Assembly: GCA_902764415.1 (NCBI GenBank)
Contig: CACWVU010000012.1
Location: forward strand, 1-57,526
DNA: 57,526 bases
DNA from: an uncultured bacterium
Lineage (GTDB): Bacteria > Verrucomicrobiota > Kiritimatiellia > RFP12 > UBA1067
Direction: 5' to 3'
In this document: positions 34,029 to 42,748 of the stretch, one piece after another
Layout of the letters: every line of letters starts with the position of its first letter
Position numbering within the stretch: the first letter of the stretch is position 1
Notes under the pieces: generated by a model
Database searches by the model: none
Seen by the model: only the letters and a program-made list of their open reading frames with translations
What the model was told of the DNA's origin: nothing
Translations under genes and position numbers: made by a program

Positions 34029-35972
34029 ATGAAGCTATTAGGTGAAAAGATATTCGCCCGCGACGCGGAGGGCAAGCTTGTCAGCCGCATTGGCACCATA
34101 TTCTTCCGCACTCCGGGCCTGGTTACCCAGCGCGGCGTCCACGCGATGCAGCGTATCGCATGGATCGAGGAGATTCAGCGGGAGCTAGGGCGCGAGCTTT
34201 CGCCCGAGGAGGCGGAGGCCGAGATTTCGGAGTCGGTGGACCTCGTGTTCACCGAGGAGCACGTCCTTATCCGTCCCAACCCGGAGCGAATGGACCTCGC
34301 GTTCCGCGCCGACGAGGAGCTGCAGCGGCTGGTGCCAAAGCTCAACATCCGGTTCCTCAACACCAGCTCCGAGCTGGTGCGCCGGGCGTTGCGCGAGCGC
34401 GGCGAGAACTGGCGCATGGCGCGTGCGCCGATCTCACAGGAGGACATGGCCGAGCTGATTGCGAACTCCAAGGTGCCGGTCGGCGAGCGGCCGATCTACT
34501 ACTACAACCGCACCACCGGCACGCGCTTCCTCACCGCCGAGACGCTTGCGCGGCTCGAGTCGCTGGCGCCGGACGACTTCCGCCGCCAGATGGCCGAGAT
34601 CGTTCGCTGCCTCGGCAAGCGCAACCGCCAGGGCTATCCGGAGGTGGACGTGTTCCCGCCCACGATGCCAATCGAGATCAAGCGCTCGCTGCAGGCGCTC
34701 AAGCCCGAAGAGGCTCCGGTCGAGGAGTTGCGCACCGAGATCGCCGCGATCATCCGCCGCTGGCGGATGGCGCTTCCCTCGGAGCTGCGCGACGAGTCGC
34801 CCGACAACTTCGAGTGGCGCAACGCGATGTGCCAGACGTTGACGCGCGGCCCGAACGAGACCGCCGCGGTCGAGCAGGAGCTCGTCGCCGGCATCTCGCC
34901 CGAGTTCTACCGCCAGATCGAGTGGCTTCCCGGCGTGAGGATCGTCGACGGCGAGGTCGTCTTCGACAGCGTCTACGCCGAGGCCGCGCGCACCCAGGCC
35001 CCGCAGCTGCTCGCGAAGTGCGACAACCGGGTGAAGAGCTTCCTCTTCAACACCACCCGTCTCCTCGGGCGCGTCAAGTACATCAACGTCGGCCGCATCG
35101 CCCGCTCGCTTTCGCGCCCCGGCAAGCCGCCTCGCCGCCGCGGCCACCTCTACATCATGCAGTACGGCAACGAGGGCGAGGACGAGCCGAAGGTGATGAT
35201 GATCCGCCTCCAGAAGTGGGGCGTCGCCGAGCACCTCGACGAGGGCAAGGGCCTCCTCCAGGCCATCCTCGAGGCCGACGAGTACTCCGACTACGTGCTC
35301 GACCGGCGGCTTATGTGCCGTCAGCTGGGCATGAACCTGCCGCATCAGCTCGCCTTCGGAAACTTCACCGAGAAGTACCGCGGCAACAACCAGTACAACG
35401 GCGTCGCGGTGCGGACCGGCTACTTCGTGCGCGACTACGAACGCGGCACCGCGTCCGACAAGGTGCCGCGCGCGAAGTACCGCAACCCCGCCTGGGCGCA
35501 GAAGTTCGCCTTCCTGATGGGCGGCGCGGCGGCGGTCGACCTCATTGTCGGCCGGCGCGACTCCGAGACCGGCAAGCTCATCTTCGACTGCAACTTCGAG
35601 GTGGTGGTGTCCGGCGACGACGGCCTGCCGGCCGAGGTGAAGGTAACCGACCACGCCGGCAGCTTCGTCGACTACACCCATCCGCTCGAGGAGTCCGTGC
35701 CGCTCTACGCCCAGTTCGTGCGCGACCGCGAGAAGCTGGTGGACGACCTGTCGCTCTTCGCCAAGGCGTACGTGGACGGATTCCACCGCACCCTCGCGGA
35801 GACCCAGGCCGCCTACCGCGCGCGGCGCACTGCGTTCGACTGCCTCTTCATCGACCGGCCCTACGATACCAACGGCTCCGGCGCCTACCGCTGGGCCTGC
35901 GCGCTGAGGCGGCTGGACGCCTGCGACCCCGACCGGCTCGCGGCCCGGCTCGCGGAATGCATCGGATGCTGA
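34029..35972 (+). CDS. Large protein of unknown function (possible atypical kinase-like fold)
   Basis: The 647-aa soluble-looking protein has no signal peptide or membrane segment. I do not recognise the family. The N-terminal third is charged and helical; the C-terminal half (about 370-600) has a pattern loosely like an atypical kinase. This consists of a strand with Lys (KVMMIRLQKWG), a helix with Glu (LLQAILEADEYSDYVLDRR), a GRRDSETGKLIFDCNF segment and a late TDHAGSF segment recalling DxG metal binding. This comparison is weak. It has its own promoter and overlaps the next gene, a transporter permease, by 7 bases, so a joint role is possible. Confidence 0.7.
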   Translation: MKLLGEKIFARDAEGKLVSRIGTIFFRTPGLVTQRGVHAMQRIAWIEEIQRELGRELSPEEAEAEISESVDLVFTEEHVLIRPNPERMDLAFRADEELQRLVPKLNIRFLNTSSELVRRALRERGENWRMARAPISQEDMAELIANSKVPVGERPIYYYNRTTGTRFLTAETLARLESLAPDDFRRQMAEIVRCLGKRNRQGYPEVDVFPPTMPIEIKRSLQALKPEEAPVEELRTEIAAIIRRWRMALPSELRDESPDNFEWRNAMCQTLTRGPNETAAVEQELVAGISPEFYRQIEWLPGVRIVDGEVVFDSVYAEAARTQAPQLLAKCDNRVKSFLFNTTRLLGRVKYINVGRIARSLSRPGKPPRRRGHLYIMQYGNEGEDEPKVMMIRLQKWGVAEHLDEGKGLLQAILEADEYSDYVLDRRLMCRQLGMNLPHQLAFGNFTEKYRGNNQYNGVAVRTGYFVRDYERGTASDKVPRAKYRNPAWAQKFAFLMGGAAAVDLIVGRRDSETGKLIFDCNFEVVVSGDDGLPAEVKVTDHAGSFVDYTHPLEESVPLYAQFVRDREKLVDDLSLFAKAYVDGFHRTLAETQAAYRARRTAFDCLFIDRPYDTNGSGAYRWACALRRLDACDPDRLAARLAECIGC

Positions 35973-36886
35973 AGTATGCGCTGAGGCGACTGTGGCAGAC
36001 GGTCCCGACCACGCTCGGGATCCTGCTGCTCGCCTTCGTGCTCTTCAACGTCGTCGGCGGCTCGCCGGCAGAGACTCTGCTCGGCAAGAACGCCACCGCC
36101 GAGGCGATCGCCGCGTTCAACGCGAAGTGGGGCTACGACCGCCCGCTCCCGGTGCAGTTCGTCCGCTACCTCGGCGACCTCTGCCGCGGCGATCTCGGCT
36201 TTTCGATCGAACACCAGGAGCCGGTCATCGACGTGCTCGCGCGCGGCGTGGGGCCGTCGCTTTCGCTCACGGTGCCGATCCTCGTCCTCGGGGTAGTAGT
36301 CGGCCTCGCGCTCGCGCTCGCCGCGGCGGCGCGGCGCGGAAGGGCGCTCGACCACGCGATCCTCCTCGGCTCTACCGCGCTGATGAGCGTCAACTACGTG
36401 GTATGGGTGCTTGCCGGGCAGTTCTTCCTCGCCTACAAGGCCGGGCTCTTTCCGGTCTGGGGCTACGAGAGCGCCTACAACCTCGTCCTCCCGGTCTTCA
36501 TCGGCGTCGTCTCGTCGCTGGGGGCGGACGTCCGGTTCTTCCGCGCGGCGATTCTGGACGAGATCTACCGTCCCTACGTGCTCGCCGCGCGCGCGAAGGG
36601 GCTTCCCGGGAGCGTCATCCTCGTCCGCCACGTGCTCCGCAACGCGCTGGTGCCGATCGTCACCTACGTGTCGCTCTCCATCCCGCACCTCTTCACCGGC
36701 TCGCTGCTCCTCGAGAGCTTCTTCGGCATCCCCGGGCTCGGCTCGGTGGCGATCAACGCCATCCATTCCTCCGACATGGCGGTGGTGCGCGCGGTGGTGG
36801 TTATCGGCGCTCTCCTCTACCAGTTCGTGAACCTCGCCACCGACCTCCTCTACGCCGCCCTCGACCCCCGCGTCACCGTCGGATAG
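35966..36886 (+). CDS. ABC transporter permease, Opp/Dpp (DppB) family
   Basis: The 306-aa inner-membrane permease starts with MLKYALRRLWQTVPTTLGILLLAFVLFN, typical of DppB/OppB. It has about six membrane segments and an EAA loop (ILDEIYRPYVLAARAKGLPGSVILVRHVLRNALVPIV) that would bind the ATPase. DppB normally pairs with DppC, two ATPases and a binding protein to import peptides, nickel or sugars; none is encoded here. The ATG at 35966 overlaps the previous stop (ATGCTGA); ATG 35957 is an alternative. The partners may lie elsewhere, or the system may have been broken up. Confidence 0.88.
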   Translation: MLKYALRRLWQTVPTTLGILLLAFVLFNVVGGSPAETLLGKNATAEAIAAFNAKWGYDRPLPVQFVRYLGDLCRGDLGFSIEHQEPVIDVLARGVGPSLSLTVPILVLGVVVGLALALAAAARRGRALDHAILLGSTALMSVNYVVWVLAGQFFLAYKAGLFPVWGYESAYNLVLPVFIGVVSSLGADVRFFRAAILDEIYRPYVLAARAKGLPGSVILVRHVLRNALVPIVTYVSLSIPHLFTGSLLLESFFGIPGLGSVAINAIHSSDMAVVRAVVVIGALLYQFVNLATDLLYAALDPRVTVG

Positions 36887-36908
36887 CATAGAAAGTGCTA
36901 CAGTAATC

Positions 36909-36958
36909 AGCAACCACATTCACTGGTTGCTGGCTGTTGGTTGTTGGCTGCTGGAAGT
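36909..36958 (+). repeat. Heptamer array with hairpin upstream of tRNA-Ala
   Basis: Five 7-base units (TGGTTGC, TGGCTGT, TGGTTGT, TGGCTGC, TGGAAGT; 36924-36958) follow an inverted partial copy. AGCAACCA (36909-36916) can pair with TGGTTGCT (36924-36931) around a 7-base loop. The unit sequence differs from AACCACG but has the same 7-base period and the same intergenic, promoter-proximal position. Confidence 0.8.
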
Positions 36959-36976
36959 GTGGTCTGGCCAGGCCAC

Positions 36977-37006
36977 TTGCGCACCTGGGCCGAAATATGA
37001 TATACT
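36977..37006 (+). promoter_or_regulatory. Promoter of tRNA-Ala
   Basis: TTGCGC (36977-36982), an 18-base spacer and TATACT (37001-37006, TGA extension) precede the tRNA, with the expected start about 10 bases before the mature 5' end. Confidence 0.7.
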
Positions 37007-37023
37007 ACACGCTATTCGTGAAT

Positions 37024-37099
37024 GGGGAAGTAGCTCAGTTGGTAGAGCATCACGTTCGCAACGTGGGGGTCGGGAGTTCGAATCTCCTCTTCTCCACCA
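37024..37099 (+). tRNA. tRNA-Ala (anticodon CGC), CCA encoded
   Basis: The fold is complete. The acceptor GGGGAAG/CTTCTCC has one G-U pair and the D stem is GCTC/GAGC. The anticodon stem TCACG/CGTGG encloses loop TTCGCAA (anticodon CGC, reading GCG), and the T arm has GGGAG/CTCCT around TTCGAAT. Discriminator A is followed by CCA. It is a single-gene transcription unit with its own promoter and a terminator at 37115-37150. Confidence 0.92.
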
Positions 37100-37114
37100 T
37101 CACATGAAGGGACG

Positions 37115-37150
37115 CGGCGGCCATATTTTCACACGGGCCGCCGATTTTTT
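37115..37150 (+). terminator. Rho-independent terminator of tRNA-Ala
   Basis: CGGCGGCC (37115-37122) pairs perfectly with GGCCGCCG (37136-37143) around a 13-base AT-rich loop. ATTTTTT follows. The T-run ends two bases before the -10 box of the next gene, so terminator and promoter share sequence. Confidence 0.88.
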
Positions 37151-37158
37151 GGTAAAAT
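37151..37158 (+). promoter_or_regulatory. -10 region of the sulfhydrylase gene
   Basis: GG-TAAAAT (TAAAAT 37153-37158) follows directly on the terminator T-run. The ATG is at 37170, so the leader would be about 5 bases with no ribosome site. No convincing -35 was found. Confidence 0.6.
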
Positions 37159-37169
37159 ACACAACACCT

Positions 37170-38444
37170 ATGAAAATTGATACTCTCTGCGTGCAGGGCG
37201 GCTACCGCCCTGAGTGCGGCCAGCCCCGCCAGGTGCCGATCGTTTCGTCGACCACCTTCAAGTACGATACCACCCAGCACATGGCCGACCTCTTCGACCT
37301 AAAGGCGTCCGGCTACTTCTACACCCGCCTCGCCAACCCCACCAACGACATGGTGGCTAAGAAGATCGCCGCGCTCGAGGGCGGCGTCGCCGCGATTCTC
37401 ACCTCGTCCGGCCAGGCGGCGTCGACCTTCGCGATCCTCAACCTCTGCAACGCCGGCGACCATGTCGTCTCCTCGGCGCAGATCTACGGCGGCACCTTCA
37501 ACCTCTTCGCGGTCTCGCTGAAGAAGCTCGGCATCGAGTTCACCTTCGTCGACCCCGACGCCAGCGAGAAGGAGATCCAGAAGGCCTTCCGGCCCAACAC
37601 CAAGTGCGTCTTCGGCGAGACGGTCGCGAATCCGTCCGGCTGCGTCCTCGACATCGCCAAGTTCGCGCGCGTCGCGCACAAAAACGGCGTGCCGCTCATT
37701 GTCGACAACACCTTCCCGACTCCGATCCTCTGCCGTCCGTTCCGCTTCGGCTGCGACATCGTCACCCACGCGACGACGAAGTACATGGACGGCCACTCCA
37801 GCCAGGTCGGCGGCTGCATCGTCGACTCCGGCAACTTCGACTGGGCGAAGCACGCGGACAAGTTCCCCGGCCTCGTCGAGCCAGACGCCTCCTACCACGG
37901 CCTCAGCTACGTGAAGGCGTTCGGCAAGCAGGCCTTCATCGTCAAGTGCACCGCCCACCTGATGCGCGACTTCGGCTCCATCCCCTCGCCGTTCAACGCG
38001 TTCCTGGTGAATCTCGGGCTCGAGTCGCTCCACCTCAGGATCCGCCGCCATGCGGAGTCGGCGCTCAAGATTGCCAAGTGGCTCAAGGCCCAGAAGAAGG
38101 TGGCGTGGGTCAACTTCGCCGGGCTGCCGGGCTCGAAGTACCACAAGCTCGTCAAGAAGCAGTTCGACGGCAACTCGCCGTGCGGCGTGATGACCTTTGG
38201 CATCAAGGGCGGCCGCAAGGCGTCCATCAAGTTCATGGACTCGCTGAAGCTCATCGGCATCGTGACCCACGTCGCGGACGCCTGGAGCTGCGTCCTGCAC
38301 CCGGCTTCGCACACCCACCGCCAGCTGACCGACGCGCAGCTCAAGGCCGCCGGGATCCCGCCGGACCTCATCCGGCTCTCGATCGGCCTCGAGGACCCGG
38401 CGGACCTCATCGCCGACCTCAAGCAGGCGCTGGCGAAGGTGTAG
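37170..38444 (+). CDS. metY: O-acetylhomoserine sulfhydrylase / Cys-Met metabolism PLP enzyme
   Basis: The 424-aa product fits O-acetylhomoserine (thiol)-lyase length. Diagnostic segments are the early TLCVQGGYRPE, YFYTRLANPT, LTSSGQAASTFAILNL, the phosphate-binding VSSAQIYGGTFNL, VDNTFPTPI, and the PLP lysine Lys204 in THATTKYMDGHS. It makes homocysteine from O-acetylhomoserine and sulfide, or acts in a related gamma-elimination or replacement step. The ATG at 37170 starts at the family N-terminus and lies 12 bases from a -10 box, so the mRNA is nearly leaderless. The 70-base gap before it is too short for a SAM riboswitch. Confidence 0.9.
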   Translation: MKIDTLCVQGGYRPECGQPRQVPIVSSTTFKYDTTQHMADLFDLKASGYFYTRLANPTNDMVAKKIAALEGGVAAILTSSGQAASTFAILNLCNAGDHVVSSAQIYGGTFNLFAVSLKKLGIEFTFVDPDASEKEIQKAFRPNTKCVFGETVANPSGCVLDIAKFARVAHKNGVPLIVDNTFPTPILCRPFRFGCDIVTHATTKYMDGHSSQVGGCIVDSGNFDWAKHADKFPGLVEPDASYHGLSYVKAFGKQAFIVKCTAHLMRDFGSIPSPFNAFLVNLGLESLHLRIRRHAESALKIAKWLKAQKKVAWVNFAGLPGSKYHKLVKKQFDGNSPCGVMTFGIKGGRKASIKFMDSLKLIGIVTHVADAWSCVLHPASHTHRQLTDAQLKAAGIPPDLIRLSIGLEDPADLIADLKQALAKV

Positions 38445-38478
38445 GAATTCAAACCCAACCCTTAAGGAGGACTGAGCC

Positions 38479-41400
38479 ATGGCGGACGACAAGAAGGCAC
38501 GGATATGGGACTGGACGGTCGGCGCGGCGCTCGCGGCGCTCGCGGCGCTCGTCTACTTCCTCTCGATGGCGAGCTACGCCTATCCCGGCGAGAGCGCGCA
38601 CCTGCAGGTGGTCTGGCGTGGGCTCGACGCCGCGGCGTCCACCCCGTATCCGCTGATGGCGCTCTTCGCGCGTCCGCTTGGCTGCGGCAACGCGATTGCC
38701 CCGGTCCTCGGCGTCCTCGCCGTCCTGCTCCTCTACGCCTGCACGCTCAAGTTCATGCGCCGGAACATCTTCGGCGAGGACGTGGACGCGATGGCCGCTC
38801 CGGTCTCGCGCGTCGCCGGCGCTGCCGCGGCGCTGGTGTTCCTCTTCACCCCGGCGGTGCGGAGCGCCGCGACGCACCTCGAGCCGCGCCTCTTCGACGC
38901 GGTCTGGGCGCTCCTCTGCGCCGCGACACTGCTCGCCTACGTCGGCGCGCGTTCCCGCCGCCGCGCCTACCTCCTCCTCGCGCTCCTCGGCGCGCTCGCC
39001 GCGGCCGGCTTCTGCGACACGGTCCTCTTCGCGGTGCTGATGCCGGTGGCGATCTTCATCGTCGTCCGCACCGAGCTCTTCTCAGGACGCAGCCCCTACG
39101 CCGCGCCGGCGATCCTGCTCGGCGTGTTTGTGGTCGCGGTTTTCGTGTTCCTCGCGGCGTTTGGCGTCCCATTCAACGACGCCCTCCGCCACTGCTCGGT
39201 CGACCTTTCGGTCTACACGCACCCGGGCTGGGTGCTCGTCGCGGTCTTTGCAACGCTTCCGTTCGTGGTCGTGCTTTTCTCCACCCCCCGCGTCTACAAC
39301 GAGCCGTTTTCGTTCGTGCAGTTCGCGTTCCAGGCGGCGATGTCGCTGGTGGCGATAATCGCGGTGGCGACGCCGCTATCGCCCTCGTCGATGATGGAGA
39401 CGTGGGGCGTGCCGCCGGTCGTCACCTCCGCGTTCGCTGCGTTCTTCGCCGGTCATCTCGTCTCCTACTGGTGGATGCACCGCGGCAAGTCGTCTTGCCT
39501 CACGGTGATGGTCGTGCTCGCCTTTGCGCTTGGCTTTGCTTCGCTTTGGAGCTTCTTCGCCTTCGAGCGCGACCGCGGCGCCTTCGCCGATGCGGTGGTG
39601 CGCCGGGCGCTCGACGACATGGGCGAGCGCACCTGGCTCGTCACCGACGGTCTGATCGACGACCACTTCCTTCTCGAGGCCGCCCGCCGCGGCAGCGACG
39701 TGACGCTCGTCTCGCTCGCCCGCGACACTGAGAAGGACTACCTCGAGCGCCTCGGCGAGCGCGTGCGCGAGAAGGGGGTCGGCGGATCGAAGAACTCGCA
39801 GCTCAACCTCTCGCTCTCTCTCGGCGTGCTGCCGTTCGTTCAGGACTGGCTTGGCAGCGACCCGACCGCCCCGAAGTCCGTCGCCATTTGGAGTGCGCCA
39901 GATCTCTGGTACTCGGCCGGCTTTCGCCCCGTGCCGGAGTTCCTCTTCTTTGGCGCCGACGAAAGCCGCGCGAAGCTGGACTGGAGCGCCTGGCCTGAGT
40001 TCGACAAGGTCCTCCACGCGCCCAAGGGCTGGGGCAGCTATGCGCAGTGGAGCGACGTGAAGAACCCGGTCGACCGCCTGCGCCTCGTCCTGCGCCGCCA
40101 CCTCGGGCTCGTCGCCAACAACGCCGGCGTCTACCTGCAGGACCAGGGACGCGACGAGGAGGCGTTCGACTTCTACGAGCGCGTCCTGAACGAGATCGAC
40201 TCCGACAACGTCTGCTCGCTCTTCAACGAGATCGAGCTTGCCGGCGCCAAGAACGCACGGGCGGTGGCGAAGCGCCCCGAGCTCGAGCGCAGGCTCAGGC
40301 AGATTGCCGACGACAAGGCGCGCCGCTATGCGATCTGGCGCCTTGCGTCGTACTACGGCTACATCCGCAACCCCGACATGTTCGTCCGCCTCGGCTACAC
40401 CTGGGCGCGTTCCGGCCGTCCCGGCGATGCGCTCGCCCAGATCCGCCGCGCCATCGACTTCGTGCCCCAGGAGAAGCAGATCGCCCTCCTCAACATGATG
40501 GCCGCGCTCTACGCGAACGAGAACGACCAGGCGAAGTCCCGCACCATCTACGAGAGCGTGCTCGCCAAGAACGGGCAGGACCACGACGCGCTCATCGGCA
40601 TGATGCGCCTCAAGCTGCTCGAAGGCGACCAGAAGCAGGCGCTCGCGTACCTGGAGCGCGCGGTCAAGTCGTCGCCCGAGGAGGGGCGGCTCGCGAAGAT
40701 CGAGCTTTCGATGATCTCGATGATGAAGGGCGATCTCAAGGGCGCCAAGGCGTCGCTCGCCAGGCTGACCGACGACAACCCGAAGGACCTACAGGTCTGG
40801 TCGCTCCTCGCCGCCGTCACCATGCAGCTGTGGGACGCGTCCAAGGACAAGGCCGAGAAGACTGCGCTGATGAAGGACATCACCGACCGCATCCTGCCGA
40901 CGATGGAGAAGCAGTCCACCAACCCCTACGACTACTACCTCCAGACCACCAAGGCGTTCGTCTACCTGCGCGGCGGCGACGACAAGCGCCGCCTCGCGCG
41001 CGACGCCTTCGCCTCGGCGGCTCGTGCCCGTCCCGACTCCGTCGCCGCACAGGACATGATGCTCGGGCTCGACATCTCGCTCGACGACAAGGTCGGCGCC
41101 GAGCATCACGCGCGCGAGGTCCTGCGTCGCAACCGCAACGCCCCGCTCGCCAACTACGTGATGGGCTCGCTCGCGATCGGCCGCGGCCAGTACGACGAGG
41201 CCGAGGCCTACCTGCGCAAGGCGGCCGACGCCCCGCAGCCGAACGTGCTCGCGCTCAATGACCTCGCCGAGGTACTGCGCCGCACCAAGAAGTTCGACGA
41301 CGCCGAGCGCTACGCCCGCCTCGCCGCCGAGAAGGCGCCCGAGTTCTACATCGTCTGGGAGACCTTGGGCACGGTGCTGATGGACGCCGGCAAGGACGCC

Positions 41401-41622
41401 GCCGAGGCCGAGAACTGCATCGCCAAAGCCATCGAGCTGCAGAAGAAGAGCGGCGCCAAGGTCGAGGACGTCCGCATGTACGTCTCGCTTGCCAGGGCGC
41501 AGCTCCTGCGCGGCGACAAGAAGGCGGCGCGTCTCTCCGTCCGCAAGGTGCGCCCGCGCGTCTCGGAGCTGAACGACTTCGAGCGCGGCGAATTCGAGGA
41601 GATCGAGAAGCGTGTTAAGTGA
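38479..41622 (+). CDS. Membrane protein with DUF2723-like N-terminus and C-terminal TPR repeats
   Basis: The 1047-aa product has about ten hydrophobic segments in residues 10-365. The segment YAYPGESAHLQVVWRGLD...TPYPLMALFARPL resembles DUF2723 and PMT-like glycosyltransferases. Residues about 530-1040 are helical repeats (for example APLANYVMGSLAIGRGQYDEAEAYLRKAADAP), consistent with six or more TPRs facing one side of the membrane. Such proteins are common and uncharacterised in Verrucomicrobia and Bacteroidetes; a polyprenyl-linked sugar transferase is possible. AAGGAGG precedes the ATG. The next gene overlaps its end by 11 bases, and the downstream UbiA-type transferase supports a cell-envelope glycan role (inference). 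Confidence 0.72.
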   Translation: MADDKKARIWDWTVGAALAALAALVYFLSMASYAYPGESAHLQVVWRGLDAAASTPYPLMALFARPLGCGNAIAPVLGVLAVLLLYACTLKFMRRNIFGEDVDAMAAPVSRVAGAAAALVFLFTPAVRSAATHLEPRLFDAVWALLCAATLLAYVGARSRRRAYLLLALLGALAAAGFCDTVLFAVLMPVAIFIVVRTELFSGRSPYAAPAILLGVFVVAVFVFLAAFGVPFNDALRHCSVDLSVYTHPGWVLVAVFATLPFVVVLFSTPRVYNEPFSFVQFAFQAAMSLVAIIAVATPLSPSSMMETWGVPPVVTSAFAAFFAGHLVSYWWMHRGKSSCLTVMVVLAFALGFASLWSFFAFERDRGAFADAVVRRALDDMGERTWLVTDGLIDDHFLLEAARRGSDVTLVSLARDTEKDYLERLGERVREKGVGGSKNSQLNLSLSLGVLPFVQDWLGSDPTAPKSVAIWSAPDLWYSAGFRPVPEFLFFGADESRAKLDWSAWPEFDKVLHAPKGWGSYAQWSDVKNPVDRLRLVLRRHLGLVANNAGVYLQDQGRDEEAFDFYERVLNEIDSDNVCSLFNEIELAGAKNARAVAKRPELERRLRQIADDKARRYAIWRLASYYGYIRNPDMFVRLGYTWARSGRPGDALAQIRRAIDFVPQEKQIALLNMMAALYANENDQAKSRTIYESVLAKNGQDHDALIGMMRLKLLEGDQKQALAYLERAVKSSPEEGRLAKIELSMISMMKGDLKGAKASLARLTDDNPKDLQVWSLLAAVTMQLWDASKDKAEKTALMKDITDRILPTMEKQSTNPYDYYLQTTKAFVYLRGGDDKRRLARDAFASAARARPDSVAAQDMMLGLDISLDDKVGAEHHAREVLRRNRNAPLANYVMGSLAIGRGQYDEAEAYLRKAADAPQPNVLALNDLAEVLRRTKKFDDAERYARLAAEKAPEFYIVWETLGTVLMDAGKDAAEAENCIAKAIELQKKSGAKVEDVRMYVSLARAQLLRGDKKAARLSVRKVRPRVSELNDFERGEFEEIEKRVK

Positions 41623-42748
41623 GCTGCTGCTCGCGTCGGCCATCCAGATCGGGCCGTTCTGGCAGCACGACGAGCAGGGCTCGGCCGCGCTGCGGCCGCT
41701 GTGGTCGACGACTGCGGAAACGACCGACGTCCTCTGGCCCGTCTTCACCGCCCACCGCGACTGGTGGCGCTGTTGCTTTGTCGCCCACTACCAGACCAAC
41801 GACTCCGGCTGGCAGTTTTCGCTGCTGCCGCTCTGGTGGAACGGTACTGCCAGGCGCCGCGGTGTGGAGGGCGCGGAGCCTGAGCCTTACTGGGGGCTCT
41901 TTCCGCTCTGGGGCACGCATCCGCACTTCCTCGCGTTGTACGACTTCGACTTCGCGCTCTGGCCGCTCTACCACGCCTACTCTACGCCGCGCCCCGGCGA
42001 GGACCGGATGATGCGCTCCCACTCCGTCCTCTTCCCGTTTTTCCACTGGCGGGACGACGGCAGCTGGGGGTTCTGGCCCGTCTGCGGCGTCGGCCACCAG
42101 CGCGAGTCCGACCACCGCTACTTCCTCTGGCCGATCTTCACCTGGGCCGACTACCGCGCCGACCGCGACACCTCCGGCGTCGGCTTCTCCTGGATGTTCT
42201 GGCCGCTCGTCGCCCACGTAGAGCGCGAGCGCGAAAGCCAGTGGATGGCAATCCCCCCGCTCTTCTCCTGTGCCATAGTCCGCTACCCGGAGTTTTCCAC
42301 GCCGGAAGAGGAGATCCGCGGCTTCCTGCTGAGGTGCCCCTGGCCGATCTTCGAATGGGAGAACTCCGCCAACCGCGAGCGCATCTCCATCCTGCCGCTC
42401 TACGAGCGTGTGCGCTGGCGCTCGATGAAGGACGGGGAGTTCTCCGGCTCCGTCACCCGCTTCGGCTGGCGGCTGGTGGAGATCTACGACGACGAGACGC
42501 GTATCTTCCCGATCTGGACCAGCCGCGGCGACGGCTCCTACTTCCGCCTCTGGCCGTTCTGGGAGTCGAGCGTGCGCGACGGAGTGGAGTACGGCCGCTT
42601 CCTCTCCCTCTTCCCCATCCGCCACGTGCCGGCGGTGGACCGCAACTGGTCGAAGTTCTGGACCTTCTACGAGCGAGAGGAGAATCCGGTCGAAGTGAAC
42701 CACTCGCTCTTCTGGGGCATCATCAGATGGCGTACCTCAAAACCATAA
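41612..42748 (+). CDS. Trp-rich repeat protein, function unknown
   Basis: The 378-aa product is very rich in Trp, Phe and Tyr. It is built of a recurring short strand motif of the form W/L/F-P-L/I/V/F-W/F/Y (LRPLW, LWPVF, LLPLWW, LFPLW, LWPLY, LFPFF, FWPVC, LWPIF, FWPLV, IPPLF, PWPIF, ILPLY, IFPIW, LWPFW, LFPIR), spaced about 20-30 residues. This looks like a repeated beta-strand fold, possibly a barrel or propeller associated with a membrane or glycan. There is no obvious signal peptide (MLSELLLASA could be a very short one). It starts with GTG inside the end of the preceding gene and overlaps the next by 22 bases, so it is tightly coupled. I do not recognise a named family. Confidence 0.7.
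   Translation: MLSELLLASAIQIGPFWQHDEQGSAALRPLWSTTAETTDVLWPVFTAHRDWWRCCFVAHYQTNDSGWQFSLLPLWWNGTARRRGVEGAEPEPYWGLFPLWGTHPHFLALYDFDFALWPLYHAYSTPRPGEDRMMRSHSVLFPFFHWRDDGSWGFWPVCGVGHQRESDHRYFLWPIFTWADYRADRDTSGVGFSWMFWPLVAHVERERESQWMAIPPLFSCAIVRYPEFSTPEEEIRGFLLRCPWPIFEWENSANRERISILPLYERVRWRSMKDGEFSGSVTRFGWRLVEIYDDETRIFPIWTSRGDGSYFRLWPFWESSVRDGVEYGRFLSLFPIRHVPAVDRNWSKFWTFYEREENPVEVNHSLFWGIIRWRTSKP

Noticed and set aside
34160..35965. Fusion of the Opp/Dpp permease to a long N-terminal domain in the same frame
   Set aside because: The upstream part is Arg/Ala-rich shadow translation of the 647-aa gene. The permease starts normally at 35966.
37100..37169. SAM riboswitch before the O-acetylhomoserine sulfhydrylase gene
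   Set aside because: The gap is 70 bases, holds a terminator with T-run belonging to the tRNA, and the promoter lies after it, leaving a leader of about 5 bases.
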